Numbered from the stretch's first letter, positions 1 through 8,695 are shown. The stretch: 64,000 nt of DNA from QHWK01 sp035259385 (GCA_035259385.1 DATFWL010000659.1:1-64000); one strand, 5' to 3'. Notes: generated from the sequence alone by a model not told the origin. A program made the numbers and translations.

Positions 1-2
1 TC

Positions 3-830
3 GGCGGTCCGCGTGCCGGCGCGCAGGCACCGCCCGCGCCGCCGCCTGTCGCGAGCGAGCCGGCGGCTATCGATGCCGGCGCGGCGGGCGGCGCACCCGC
101 TCCGCCGTCGGTCCAGGCCGGCGCGGCCGCGCCCGCCGCCGCAGCTGACCCTGGCGCGGCGGCGCAGCCCCAGCCGCAACCGACGTACAGCCTCGCCGGT
201 GCCGGTCAGCCGGCGCCGTACCTCGATCAGCTCGCGCTGCTCCTGCAGGCGCTCCGTCACCGCCAGATTCCGCCGCTGCCGGGCGCACCGCAGCCGGCAG
301 CCGCGCCGCAGCCGGCAGCCGCACCGCAGCCGGCAGCCGCACCGCAGCCGACACCGCCGCCGGCCGCGCCGCGGCAGCCCGACGCGCTCGGACTGTTGCG
401 AATGATCCTCACCAACCCACAGCTGCAGCAGGCGCTGCGAACAGCACCTGCGCTGGGCGGCGGCACGCAACCTCCGGTGCAGCTGCCCGTGCCTTCGCCC
501 GCCGCGCCGGCGCAGACCCGCTCGGTCTCGCTTCCGCTCGGCGCAGTGATGAATGCGATCGCCGCCCTCGCCGGCCAGTCGATGGCCGAGCTCAACGAAA
601 ACATGAGCGAGGAGGAGCCGGAAATCCCGTCGTATCTCGTCGACGACGACGGAAATTTCATCGTCGATCCGGCGAGCCCGGACGATCGCGCGGCGCTCGT
701 CACCCATCTGTTCCGTCTGAGCGAGGAAGCGCAGCGGGCCGGCTGGCGCCACGAGCCCGTCGGCCGGTTCGGCGAAGCCGACGCCGAACTGGATGAGAGC
801 GAGCAGTTCGCGGTGGAGGCCGGCTTCTGA
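3..830 (+). CDS. Ala/Pro/Gln-rich protein, 5' end outside window
   Basis: The reading frame is open from base 3 to the TGA at 828-830, giving 275 visible residues; the true start lies left of the window. The first ~130 residues are low-complexity Ala/Pro/Gln, including an 18-base tandem repeat coding for PQPAAA. The last ~140 residues look folded: a Leu/Gln-rich helical stretch, then an acidic segment with SYLVDDDGNFIVDP and a charged C-terminus. I recognise no family. The next gene starts 13 bases downstream on the same strand, so it probably belongs to the operon that continues to 5444. A long disordered linker followed by a small C-terminal domain would suit an envelope-spanning or scaffold protein, but that is inference. 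Confidence 0.7.
   Translation, partial: GGPRAGAQAPPAPPPVASEPAAIDAGAAGGAPAPPSVQAGAAAPAAAADPGAAAQPQPQPTYSLAGAGQPAPYLDQLALLLQALRHRQIPPLPGAPQPAAAPQPAAAPQPAAAPQPTPPPAAPRQPDALGLLRMILTNPQLQQALRTAPALGGGTQPPVQLPVPSPAAPAQTRSVSLPLGAVMNAIAALAGQSMAELNENMSEEEPEIPSYLVDDDGNFIVDPASPDDRAALVTHLFRLSEEAQRAGWRHEPVGRFGEADAELDESEQFAVEAGF
285..352 (+). repeat. 18-bp in-frame tandem repeat (PQPAAA)
   Basis: About 3.7 copies of an 18-base unit (GCACCGCAGCCGGCAGCC) start at 285, 303, 321 and 339, with one A/G change in copy 2. The unit length is a multiple of three, so copy-number change would lengthen or shorten the linker without a frameshift. Confidence 0.85.
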
Positions 831-843
831 AAAGTGAGGACAT

Positions 844-1380
844 GTGAACACAGACACGACCAAGGCGATGCAGGACGCACTTCAGGCCGCCGTCACCCGG
901 ATGAACCACAACGGATCGAACGGCGTGGGCGACGTCGCGAAGTCGTTTTCACCCGACATGATGGGAGTGCTCATGTCAGTCGTTTCAAAGCTGCTGCAGG
1001 GCAGCGAATCCAGTGAGGAGCTCGTCGAGAAGCTCGACGCGCTGCAAAAAGGCGATCTCGCGTCGTTGCGCGAGCAGGTGCAGATCCTGCGCAAGCAGTG
1101 CTTCCGCATGCTCAAGTCGCAGGAGCAGCTCTTTCTGAAGATCGAGGAGATCCAGCGCGAGCAGAACAACGTCGCCCGCGCGGTCCTCGACCTGGCGCAC
1201 CACATGGCGCGCATCACCTTCATCGATGACGCGCCGGGTGTCGACGACGACGGCGACCGCATGATGTCGGACGCCTACCGGCGCACGGAGCCCCGGGTGA
1301 ACGGCAACGGCCACGGCCGCAGGCCGCGCGGACCATCGGTTGAGCACGGCTCGGCGAGCCGCGCAGGGAGGGCGAGATGA
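844..1380 (+). CDS. small coiled-coil protein
   Basis: GTG start at 844 with GAGGA about five bases upstream; 178 residues. Residues ~35-55 form a mildly hydrophobic helix (MGVLMSVVSKLL). Residues ~58-125 are a heptad-like, Glu/Gln/Leu-rich coiled coil, and the tail is basic, Gly/Arg-rich and probably disordered. I see no signal peptide and no catalytic motif. The stop overlaps the next start in an ATGA, implying translational coupling with the membrane protein that follows. I do not recognise the family. A cytosolic adaptor or oligomerising partner for the neighbouring coiled-coil membrane proteins is the simplest inference. Confidence 0.75.
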   Translation: MNTDTTKAMQDALQAAVTRMNHNGSNGVGDVAKSFSPDMMGVLMSVVSKLLQGSESSEELVEKLDALQKGDLASLREQVQILRKQCFRMLKSQEQLFLKIEEIQREQNNVARAVLDLAHHMARITFIDDAPGVDDDGDRMMSDAYRRTEPRVNGNGHGRRPRGPSVEHGSASRAGRAR

Positions 1381-2723
1381 CCGGAGAGGATTTCGAATAC
1401 GACACCGAGGATACGGAAGACACCGAAGATACCGAAGACACGGAAGACAGCGAGGACACGGAAGCGGACGAGAGCTGGGGCGCAGAAGCGTCCGACGAAG
1501 CCGACGAAGGAGCCGATGAAATGGCGATGGAAGCCGATGAGGCCGCCGACGAGGCCGACGAATCGACGACGCTCGGCGCGATGGAGGCGGACGAAGCCAG
1601 CGACGAGGCCGACGAGGCGGCTGACGAGGCCGCAGACGAGGCCTACATGAGCGCCAGAGCGCGACTGCGTCAGACTCAGGATCGCAACCGGCGCGAGGCC
1701 TGGGCGCGTCGGCTCGCCCGCGACCAGCGTCTCGAAGCGCAGCGCGTGGCCAGCGCGCAGCGGGCGATCCGCGCGCGGATCCGCTCGATTCCGATTCACC
1801 GTCGCACCCGCGTCGCGACGGTCGGCAGCCTGCAGGGCGCAGGCGTCGTCACCGCGATCCTCCCGAACGGGCGCCGCAGCCGCATGCGCATCATTCCGAC
1901 GGTGGCCCCGATCAGCGAGGTCAACCGGCTGCGCTCGGTGGTGTTCGCCAACGAGAAGCGGCAGGCGACGGCGATCGCGACCAACGCCAAGGCGGTGACC
2001 GCGCTCGCGACGGCGCAGGGCGCCGCGTTCAAGCGGCTCACCGACGCACAGGTCAAGAGCGACCGCGACCTCAGTCGGCGGATCGTCGAGGGCGACAACC
2101 GCCTCGACGCGCGCATCACGAAGGAGCTCGGCTCCGGCGGCGGCGTCCTCGACAAGCACAACAAGCGGCTGATCCGCGTGCTGAAGCGCGAGCGGCGCCG
2201 GGCGATGATGAACAACGTCCTGCTCGCGACCTCGGTGCCGTTCTTCCTCGCCTTCGGCGATCGCGACACGCCGTTCACGAAGGACAACGCCATCATCACC
2301 GGCTCGACGCTGTTCTGGCTCCTCGGCGACGACGTGATCAGCTCGTGGGCGGCGAACAAGGGCTATCTGCAGAGCCTCGCGTCGATCTGGTCGTACACGG
2401 GATGGGCCGCGAACGGCGCCCTGCTGTTCTTCCTCTTCCGGAACAAGCAGAACGAGCGCTTCATCGCCGGCGTCACCGCGGTGACTGCCGACGCGGCTGG
2501 CACGACGATCGACGTGTCCGGCGAGATCAAGAAGGACGGTCAGGACGACTTCAAGAAGGACAGCCACGTCGTCGTGGCGTCGTTCGTCGATCCGGATGCG
2601 ACGGGAACGATTCACGCGCAGCTCGCCAACGGCAAGCTCACCCTCACGCTCGGCGCAGAGGCCAAGCCAGGGGATGTCGCGTGGATCATCGACACCGAGG
2701 TGGCCAAGACGATCGACTCCTGA
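1377..2723 (+). CDS. membrane/coiled-coil family protein, paralogue 1, with acidic N-terminus
   Basis: 448 residues, ATG start inside the ATGA overlap with the gene before. Residues 1-92 are extremely acidic (Thr-Glu-Asp triplets, then Asp/Glu/Ala). A Lys/Arg-rich stretch follows, then a short motif around ILPNGRRSR (~160), an Ala-rich coiled coil (~185-275), hydrophobic segments near 278-295, 305-320 and 333-355, and a beta-rich C-terminal domain ending in VAWIIDTE. The same order (xLPNG/LANG motif, coiled coil, hydrophobic pair, RFI(A/T/S)GV, C-terminal xAWxxDT) recurs in the next two genes, so these are tandem paralogues. The very acidic arm is unique to this copy. Function unknown; the layout suggests an inner-membrane anchor with long soluble arms. 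Confidence 0.8.
   Translation: MTGEDFEYDTEDTEDTEDTEDTEDSEDTEADESWGAEASDEADEGADEMAMEADEAADEADESTTLGAMEADEASDEADEAADEAADEAYMSARARLRQTQDRNRREAWARRLARDQRLEAQRVASAQRAIRARIRSIPIHRRTRVATVGSLQGAGVVTAILPNGRRSRMRIIPTVAPISEVNRLRSVVFANEKRQATAIATNAKAVTALATAQGAAFKRLTDAQVKSDRDLSRRIVEGDNRLDARITKELGSGGGVLDKHNKRLIRVLKRERRRAMMNNVLLATSVPFFLAFGDRDTPFTKDNAIITGSTLFWLLGDDVISSWAANKGYLQSLASIWSYTGWAANGALLFFLFRNKQNERFIAGVTAVTADAAGTTIDVSGEIKKDGQDDFKKDSHVVVASFVDPDATGTIHAQLANGKLTLTLGAEAKPGDVAWIIDTEVAKTIDS
1401..1463 (+). repeat. 9-bp in-frame repeat encoding (Asp-Thr-Glu)n
   Basis: Seven near-copies of a nine-base unit (GAYACSGAR type) code for consecutive Asp-Thr-Glu triplets, with one Thr-to-Ser change, at the N-terminus of the protein starting at 1377. 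The units differ at synonymous positions, so the peptide repeat is more regular than the DNA. That points to selection for the acidic peptide rather than recent slippage. Confidence 0.8.
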
Positions 2724-2762
2724 GCCGCAGCCGCTCGTCGATGACTGCCGAGGACGACACCG

Positions 2763-3854
2763 GTGGCGGGCGGTTCGCGCATCGAGCTCGATGAGTGGCG
2801 CCTCCGCGATGACCTCCGTCGTGGGGCGCCGCCGCAAGGCGCCCGCCAACTCACGGCGATTCTGCCCAACGGCAGGACCGTCTGGCTGCAGGTCGACGCG
2901 CCGCTCGCGCCGGCGACGGCCGTCGATCACCTCGCGCGCCTCTGGGACGACGCCGCGGAACGGCGGCTGTCCGAGACGGCCGCGGTACGCCGGTCGATTG
3001 ATCGGCTGGCGAACTCGGTGGCCGCGGAGACGGAGCGAACCGAACAGGCGCGCCTCGACCGAGCCCGCGCGCTGCGGCGCCGCCTCGTGGCCGCCGACGT
3101 CAAGCTCGACGAGCGCATCTCGACCGCGCGCGGAGAGCTCGCGGCCCGCCTCGAGAAACAGCTGAAGAGCGACCGCGAGAACATCCGGCGCCTCGGCCGG
3201 CGCGATCTGTGGGACAAGATTCTGATCGCCACCGCGCTGCCGCTGTTCGCCGCCTACGGCAAGCGCGGCGATCTGTTCGATTCGAACAACCTCACGCTGG
3301 TCGCGTCGCTGTTGGTGTTCCTGATCGGCGATGAAGTGGTCGAAGCGATCTTCGGATCGGATCAGTCAGCGTCGGCATTTGCCGTTCAGGACGCCGACAT
3401 CTGGTCGTACCTCGCGCCGATCGCCAACATCGCCGCGATCTGGTGGTTGCTCGACGACCAGCAGCATCAGCGCTTCATCACCGGGGTCACCGACGTGGAC
3501 CTCGAGCACGTCCGCGCGCACGCCACGCACGGCCGCACCATGTACCGCTACCGCGTGGAGGTCGATCTGAAGAAGCAGGTCGCGCCCGATCACGTCGCCG
3601 ATTTCGAGACCTTTGCCGACGTGCCGGTCGTCGCCACCTTCCAGGCGATCGAATGGTCCGACGCAGCCAAAGCGATCGACCCGCGCGTCGAGCGGCTGTC
3701 AGCGAGGGTGGACGAGGGCCGGCTGAAGCTGGCCTTTTACGTCGTGCCCGCGCGCACCTACAAGCGCCGCCCGTATCCGACCGATCTCGGGAAGGTCCAC
3801 ATTGCGTGGATGGTCGACACCGATCAACCCACCCTACCCGCGCCCGGGAATTGA
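2763..3854 (+). CDS. membrane/coiled-coil family protein, paralogue 2
   Basis: 363 residues from a GTG at 2763; GAGGAC lies eight bases upstream and an in-frame stop at 2742 rules out a much longer form. It lacks the acidic arm of the protein encoded just upstream. It keeps ILPNGRTVW (~33), an Arg/Glu/Ala coiled coil (~70-145), hydrophobic segments at ~150-165, ~177-198 and ~213-229, the RFITGV motif straight after the last one, and a ~120-residue beta-rich C-terminal domain ending around VHIAWMVDT. The C-terminal domain is longer than in paralogue 1. No enzyme signature is visible and I cannot name the family. Confidence 0.8.
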   Translation: MAGGSRIELDEWRLRDDLRRGAPPQGARQLTAILPNGRTVWLQVDAPLAPATAVDHLARLWDDAAERRLSETAAVRRSIDRLANSVAAETERTEQARLDRARALRRRLVAADVKLDERISTARGELAARLEKQLKSDRENIRRLGRRDLWDKILIATALPLFAAYGKRGDLFDSNNLTLVASLLVFLIGDEVVEAIFGSDQSASAFAVQDADIWSYLAPIANIAAIWWLLDDQQHQRFITGVTDVDLEHVRAHATHGRTMYRYRVEVDLKKQVAPDHVADFETFADVPVVATFQAIEWSDAAKAIDPRVERLSARVDEGRLKLAFYVVPARTYKRRPYPTDLGKVHIAWMVDTDQPTLPAPGN

Positions 3855-3862
3855 GGGCCGCC

Positions 3863-5029
3863 ATGGCAGATACAGGAGCGCTGGGTGATCTCGCAACCGC
3901 AGTATCCGACGTCCTGCGCGGCGATCGCGCGACGGCGCTGCGCGATATGGCGGCGGCCGCCGAGCGCCGGGTTCGAGGTCGTCTGCGCGACGGCAGCGCG
4001 CCGCCGGATCAGCAGCCGGCGGCGCCGATCCAGGTAGCCGCGCCGCAGCGTATCCCGCAGCCGGCGCCGGCGAGAGCGGTGAATCTCCGCCTGGCCAACG
4101 GCAGCCGCATTCGCGCGGTGATCGTGCCCGCCGTCGCGCGGCGCCGCGATCTCGCGGCAGTCGCCCGCGCGAGCGCGATCAACGACCGCCGCGCGTTCGC
4201 GGCGCTTCGGCGTCATCGCCGCGCGATCGCGCGCCTCGATCGATCGAACGCAGCGCTCACCGACCAGGTCAGCACGCTGCAGGCCCAGGCTGACGTCACG
4301 CTGTCAGGCCTCGTGACGGGTTTCGCCGGTTTCGAACGGCAGGTGCGCAACGCGGTACGGCCGCAGGTGGTGGCCGCAGCGGGTCAGCCCCCGCCGTCAT
4401 CGGTCGGCGAGCCGCGCGAGACACGCCCGGTACGCCGCGTCCGTCAGTCGCCGCAGCTGCAGCGGCTTCAGCAGGCGCGAGCATTGAGGGCGCAGGCGTT
4501 CCGGGCGCAGGTCAAGGAGGTGACCAACGTCGTGAACACCGTGCAGGCAACGGCGTTCGGCCAGAGGGGCAGCGTCTTCGCCACCAACAACCTGCTCCTC
4601 GCCGGCAACCAGTTGTTCTGGACCTTCCTCGATCCGGTGCTGCAGCGGGTCGGCGTGCTCGACGCCACGTCGGCCACCGTCGTCGCCGCGCTGGCGCCGC
4701 TTGGTACGCTGGCTACCGGACAGATTCTGCTCGCCGACCGGCAGCATGTCCGGTTCATCTCAGGCGTCGCCGTCTTCGACGGCACCAACGTGCTCGTCGT
4801 CGAGTCGCTCCGCGGCAAGGTGTCCGAACAGCTCTTCCCGGAGTTCCAGAAGCGGACCGACGTCCCGATCACGACGCAGCTCCTCGATCCGCCGAGCAAC
4901 CTGGCCTCGTTCTCCGCGGCGGTCGTCAACGGATCGGTGCGCATTCGCATCGTGGTGGCCGACGTCGAGGGTGCGCTGCCGAAGATTCGCATCGCGTGGA
5001 CCGTCGACACGGGAGAAGACGTTGGCTGA
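3863..5029 (+). CDS. membrane/coiled-coil family protein, paralogue 3
   Basis: 388 residues from the ATG at 3863, eight bases after the previous stop; a GAGGGCC stretch lies upstream. The order matches the two preceding genes: Ala/Gln/Pro-rich N-terminus, RLANGSRIR (~74), a coiled coil of alternating Arg and Ala, a second Gln/Arg-rich helix (~195-225), hydrophobic segments ~239-264 and ~268-290, HVRFISGV (~296) and a beta-rich C-terminal domain ending IRIAWTVDT. Only two strong hydrophobic segments are obvious here. Its stop lies inside the next gene. Three diverged tandem copies suggest subunits of a heteromeric membrane assembly; function unknown. Confidence 0.8.
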   Translation: MADTGALGDLATAVSDVLRGDRATALRDMAAAAERRVRGRLRDGSAPPDQQPAAPIQVAAPQRIPQPAPARAVNLRLANGSRIRAVIVPAVARRRDLAAVARASAINDRRAFAALRRHRRAIARLDRSNAALTDQVSTLQAQADVTLSGLVTGFAGFERQVRNAVRPQVVAAAGQPPPSSVGEPRETRPVRRVRQSPQLQRLQQARALRAQAFRAQVKEVTNVVNTVQATAFGQRGSVFATNNLLLAGNQLFWTFLDPVLQRVGVLDATSATVVAALAPLGTLATGQILLADRQHVRFISGVAVFDGTNVLVVESLRGKVSEQLFPEFQKRTDVPITTQLLDPPSNLASFSAAVVNGSVRIRIVVADVEGALPKIRIAWTVDTGEDVG

Positions 5030-5444
5030 GAGCCCGTTCGCGACGCTCTCGCGCGTGCTCGCCGGTGTGGTCCTGATGCAGGGGCATCTCGGCCACCAGG
5101 TGCTCGGGCAGCTGCTGGTCACCAACACCAACGAAGTCGTGATCGCCGGCGCGGCGCTCGTCGTCGCCGCGACCACGAGTCAACGGAGCGTTGTCGGACA
5201 GATGGCGCTGCGCACGGTCGCGCCGGCGCTGGCCGTGCGCGTGCTGCTCAATCGGCAGGAAGAGCGGCTCGAGCGAAAGTCGCAGCGGCTCGCCGAGCGC
5301 GAGCGCGCGCTCGAGCGGCGCACGGCGGCACTGGAGACCGAACGCGGCGATCTCGAGGCGGAGATGGCGCGCGTGATGGCGCAACTCGAGAAGAAGACGA
5401 ATCGGCGGCCGCGGCGCGGCCGGCGAGGTCGCAAGAAGCGCTGA
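5022..5444 (+). CDS. small membrane protein with C-terminal coiled coil
   Basis: 140 residues from a TTG at 5022, which overlaps the previous stop by eight bases and has GGAGAAGA placed for ribosome binding. Residues ~8-70 are hydrophobic and Gly/Ala-rich (two possible membrane segments, including VVIAGAALVVAATT). Residues ~80-125 are a strongly charged coiled coil (LERKSQRLAERERAL) and the tail is very basic (RRPRRGRRGRKKR). It closes the rightward operon and ends only 21 bases before the convergent leftward operon. It could be an accessory to the three larger membrane proteins; family unknown. Confidence 0.7.
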   Translation: MAESPFATLSRVLAGVVLMQGHLGHQVLGQLLVTNTNEVVIAGAALVVAATTSQRSVVGQMALRTVAPALAVRVLLNRQEERLERKSQRLAERERALERRTAALETERGDLEAEMARVMAQLEKKTNRRPRRGRRGRKKR

Positions 5445-5465
5445 ACGTGCTTCAACCAACCGTGA

Positions 5466-6227
5466 TCACGACGCCCACGCGTACGCCGCGCCGCGGGTGC
5501 GCGGGTAACGGTGATTCACGATCACGTCGCGGGCGTGATTGATGTCGCGCGACAACCGGCTGCGCCGCTCGAATTCCTCGGGATTGCCCCCCGCGTGATC
5601 CGGATGGGTCTCCGCGCGGCGCCGCCGCCACGCCTCGTGAATCTCGCGATCGGTCGCCGTCGGCAGCACGCCGAGCACCTGATAGGCCCAGTACAGTTCG
5701 TCAGCCGGCGCTGACGTCGTCTCGCGGGCCGCCTGGCGCTCGGTCCGTCCGGCGGCGATCGCCTCGCGGAACAGCCAGGCCATGCGCTCGGCCGCCACCT
5801 GGTCCGCGGCCACGTGTAGAGCGTGCGCGATGAGCGTCAGATCGTGGCTGACGCCCGAGAACACCGCGCCAAGCAGCGCGCTGCGGCCGAGCGCCGCGAA
5901 ATCGGCGAACACCGGCACTCCGGCGTCCCACGCCAGCATCTCCCCGTTTCGAAACAGGTAGTAGCCCGGCAGAACGCCGAACATGGCGGGCGCGTCGCAA
6001 TGGCGCAGTCCCTGATGGAGAAAACGCAGGACCGACGGGCCCGACACGAGGAGCGCGCCGAGATCGATCGATCCGATCGCGATCGCCTTGTGCTCCGACC
6101 CGAGCCGCTGCGACAGCGCGCCGTTGAACGTGTGGAGACGATGGACCGACACGAACATTACCGCGAGCTCGGACTCGCGGACGAACTCGAAGAGGTGGGC
6201 GCCGTCGAGCGGAGTCGGGTCCGGCAC
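5466..6227 (-). CDS. thioredoxin-like / J-domain fusion protein
   Basis: 253 residues from a GTG at 6227, 14 bases after the stop of the gene upstream. Residues ~1-120 look like a thioredoxin fold without the CXXC redox pair (a strand AVMFVSVHR, then VLPGYYLFRNGEML resembling the cis-proline loop and following strand). Residues ~180-240 are a clear J-domain: YWAYQVLGVLPTATDREIHEAWRR, then the diagnostic HPD in ETHPDHAGG, then a third helix. J-domains recruit and stimulate Hsp70/DnaK. As last gene of the TcA operon it may hold, unfold or load the giant toxin; that role is inferred. Sequence length is compact and no signal peptide is present, so it should act in the cytoplasm. Confidence 0.82.
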   Translation of the reverse strand: MPDPTPLDGAHLFEFVRESELAVMFVSVHRLHTFNGALSQRLGSEHKAIAIGSIDLGALLVSGPSVLRFLHQGLRHCDAPAMFGVLPGYYLFRNGEMLAWDAGVPVFADFAALGRSALLGAVFSGVSHDLTLIAHALHVAADQVAAERMAWLFREAIAAGRTERQAARETTSAPADELYWAYQVLGVLPTATDREIHEAWRRRRAETHPDHAGGNPEEFERRSRLSRDINHARDVIVNHRYPRTRGAAYAWAS

Positions 6228-6241
6228 CGCGCGCCTGCCGT

Positions 6242-8695
6242 TCAGGCCGCTTCGGCCAGCCCGGAGTCGAGCGTCGACCGCCGGATGCGTTGAATCCGCG
6301 CGAGGAACGTCGACGCCGTGGACAACGGTCCCGCGATTCCTGCGAGCGCGCGCCGTGAGTCGGTCAGCGCCGCGGTGAGCGCGGCCGTCGAGGCCGGAGG
6401 CGGCGTCAGCCGCAGGCGCGTTTCTTCGGCCGTGAGCGTCGTGGTCATCGCGGCGAGTTGAGCGTCCACGTTCCGCGACGTGCTCAGGTTGACGACGTCC
6501 GCGATGCCGACGCGGGCATCGGTGACGGCGCGGCGCAGGTCGGCCAGCTCGGAACGCGCCATCAGCGCCGCGACGGTCGCGCCGGCGGCGGCGGCCGCGC
6601 GAAGCAGCGCGTCGATGAGCTCGCGCGCGCGCGTGAGCCTCGCGGCGACGTCCGCGGCCGCCTGCAGGTCGCGCTCGATCTCCGCCAGCAGGTCGCCTTC
6701 GCGGCTCTGCAGCGCGGCCAGCGTCGTGACCGGCGGCGGCGTGGCCACGGCGCCGGGAGTCCGCGGCTCGCCGTTGCGCACGACGCGCTGAATCACGCGC
6801 TCGAACCGCCGGCGCGCGGCCGCGAGTCCCTCCTGAATCGTCCGGTCGAAGAGCGCCGCCAGGCCTTTCTGTGACCGAAAGACTTGACCCAGCTTCCCGC
6901 GGACGCGTCCATCGCTCCACGTCACCGTCTCGTTGAGCGGCGGACGCACGTAGCCGCGAACCGCCGCCTCGAGCTGTACCGTCTGCACGTCGCGGTCGCG
7001 GCCAGAGAGGATCAGCGCCGTCGTCAGTTTCTTGTCGTCGCGGATCGCGGCTTCCGCGGCGTCGCCGCGCAGCACGCGCGTGCCTGCCGGGTCGAGCACG
7101 ACAAGGCGAGGCGCGGCAATCGCGCCGCCGGCGACGGTGTATTCGACGTCGATGCCGAACTTCTGCAGCAGGTCGCGGAACCTGGCTGGCTGGCGCGCCT
7201 TGAACAGCGCGATGTACGGCTCCAGGCCGCGGCCGCCGCCCGCGAACTGAATGAAACCGGCGCTGACGATGGCGCGATCGTAGGTGTTGATCGCGTCGAA
7301 GTTGCCTTCGAACGTCGAGACGAGCTTGAGCGCCGCCGCCTGGTTGGCCGCGGCGGCCGGTGCAGTCGACGGATCCACGGCGACGAACGCCGCGATCGGA
7401 AGCGCCGCGGGCGACGCGGTGCCGGAAAACGAGACGCCCGCCTCGCTCTGCGTATATGGGCTTCGCACGTAGTCGTGGAACGAGAGGCGATTGCCGCCGA
7501 GCGACATCTGGTAGACCGAGATTCGATCGAGGAGCGTCGCGGTTGCGTCCCGCGGGCTGACCACGCCCGGAGTCAGGCTGCCCGAGATCGTCCGTTTCGA
7601 CACGAAGAACCGCACATCGTCCTGGAAGCGGCGCAGTGCGGCGATCGTCGCCGTGAGGGTCGACTGCGCGACCGTCCCCGTCGCGCCGGCTGCAGGACTC
7701 TCGCGATGCGATGCAGCCAGCTTGCCGAGATCGACCAGCCGCCGCTGGACGGCGCGGACATCGTCCACGGCGTTGCCGGTCGCCGTCGCGCCGACCGGAC
7801 CGGTAATCGTGAGGCCGCGGCTGACCGTCTGGGTGATCGCAGCCAGTTGCGTGGTGATGGCCGATAGCTCGGCCTGCGTCGGGATCGGAATCGCGCGCTC
7901 GAGATCGGTGCGCGTTGCGCCTCTCGGCGCGACCGAGCCGTTCACGGGAATCGCCATCTGCCGCTGGAAGCTTTCGATCGCGGCCATCGTCTTCGGAAGG
8001 GATGCGTCGGTGATCGCGGCGCCGGCGGCGGGCCGCTCGGAGGCGATGTCGGCCGCGTCCACGACGCGCAGGTCGACCAGCCGATCCTGGACGGCGCGCA
8101 CGTCGGCGGCGTTGTTGCGGCCGCCGCGACCGACGGTGCCGGTCATCGCCAGCGCCGGACGCGGCGGAGGGATCGGATCGTTGACGCTTTCTCCAGCGTC
8201 CGTCCGGTCCTGGGTGGCGTCGCCCGCTTCTGACGCGGCAGATGGTACCGCCGGCGCGGTCCATGGGGCCGGCGACTCCGCGTCAGCCTCGAACAGCCGC
8301 TCGCGAGTCGGCGTCGCCCCCGGTGGCGCTGCCGACCGCTCGCGCAACAGCACGACGTGTCGCGCCATCCGGCGCTGCGGATCGGAGATTCTGAGGCCGC
8401 GGCGGCCGCCCGCCGCGCCGTCAACCTCGATGAACACGCCATCCGCGTGCCCTTCGCAGGGAATGCCCTCGGCCTCGAGCACGGCGCGGCCCGGTACGAC
8501 GCGCTCGACCGCCGACACGACCGCGAGCCTGCCCTCGCCGCGGCTGATCGCAAACAGACCGGGGACGTGGCGCTCGGGCGCCGCCATACCGGGACGTGCG
8601 ACGACCTCGAGGCCGATCTCGGCGATTTCCTGCTCGCGCAGCGGGTTCACCGCGGCGTCGAACAGCACGGCGGGCGACAGTTTTTCCCGCGCCAT
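6242..8695 (-). CDS. peptidoglycan-binding, lysozyme-like multidomain protein
   Basis: 817 residues. The ATG at 8695 is preceded by CTGGAGGAGCA, an excellent ribosome site, so I prefer it to the in-frame start 21 codons upstream. Residues ~1-130 are a beta-rich domain of unknown type. Two peptidoglycan-binding-like repeats follow (~183-260 and ~295-385), each starting with the helix VRAVQ(D/R)RLVDL. Around 458-520 comes STFEGNFDAINTYDRA and then GFIQFA, a pattern like lysozyme-fold enzymes, with Glu463 the candidate catalytic acid. The last ~250 residues are long Ala/Arg/Leu helices. It lies between the TcA gene and the J-domain gene. A cell-wall-piercing or anchoring role in toxin release is plausible; hydrolase activity is untested. 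Confidence 0.75.
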   Translation of the reverse strand: MAREKLSPAVLFDAAVNPLREQEIAEIGLEVVARPGMAAPERHVPGLFAISRGEGRLAVVSAVERVVPGRAVLEAEGIPCEGHADGVFIEVDGAAGGRRGLRISDPQRRMARHVVLLRERSAAPPGATPTRERLFEADAESPAPWTAPAVPSAASEAGDATQDRTDAGESVNDPIPPPRPALAMTGTVGRGGRNNAADVRAVQDRLVDLRVVDAADIASERPAAGAAITDASLPKTMAAIESFQRQMAIPVNGSVAPRGATRTDLERAIPIPTQAELSAITTQLAAITQTVSRGLTITGPVGATATGNAVDDVRAVQRRLVDLGKLAASHRESPAAGATGTVAQSTLTATIAALRRFQDDVRFFVSKRTISGSLTPGVVSPRDATATLLDRISVYQMSLGGNRLSFHDYVRSPYTQSEAGVSFSGTASPAALPIAAFVAVDPSTAPAAAANQAAALKLVSTFEGNFDAINTYDRAIVSAGFIQFAGGGRGLEPYIALFKARQPARFRDLLQKFGIDVEYTVAGGAIAAPRLVVLDPAGTRVLRGDAAEAAIRDDKKLTTALILSGRDRDVQTVQLEAAVRGYVRPPLNETVTWSDGRVRGKLGQVFRSQKGLAALFDRTIQEGLAAARRRFERVIQRVVRNGEPRTPGAVATPPPVTTLAALQSREGDLLAEIERDLQAAADVAARLTRARELIDALLRAAAAAGATVAALMARSELADLRRAVTDARVGIADVVNLSTSRNVDAQLAAMTTTLTAEETRLRLTPPPASTAALTAALTDSRRALAGIAGPLSTASTFLARIQRIRRSTLDSGLAEAA

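Noticed and set aside
1275..2930. 551-codon minus-strand open frame opposite the first membrane paralogue
   Set aside because: Antisense to a gene whose architecture recurs in two neighbours; no ribosome site or motifs.
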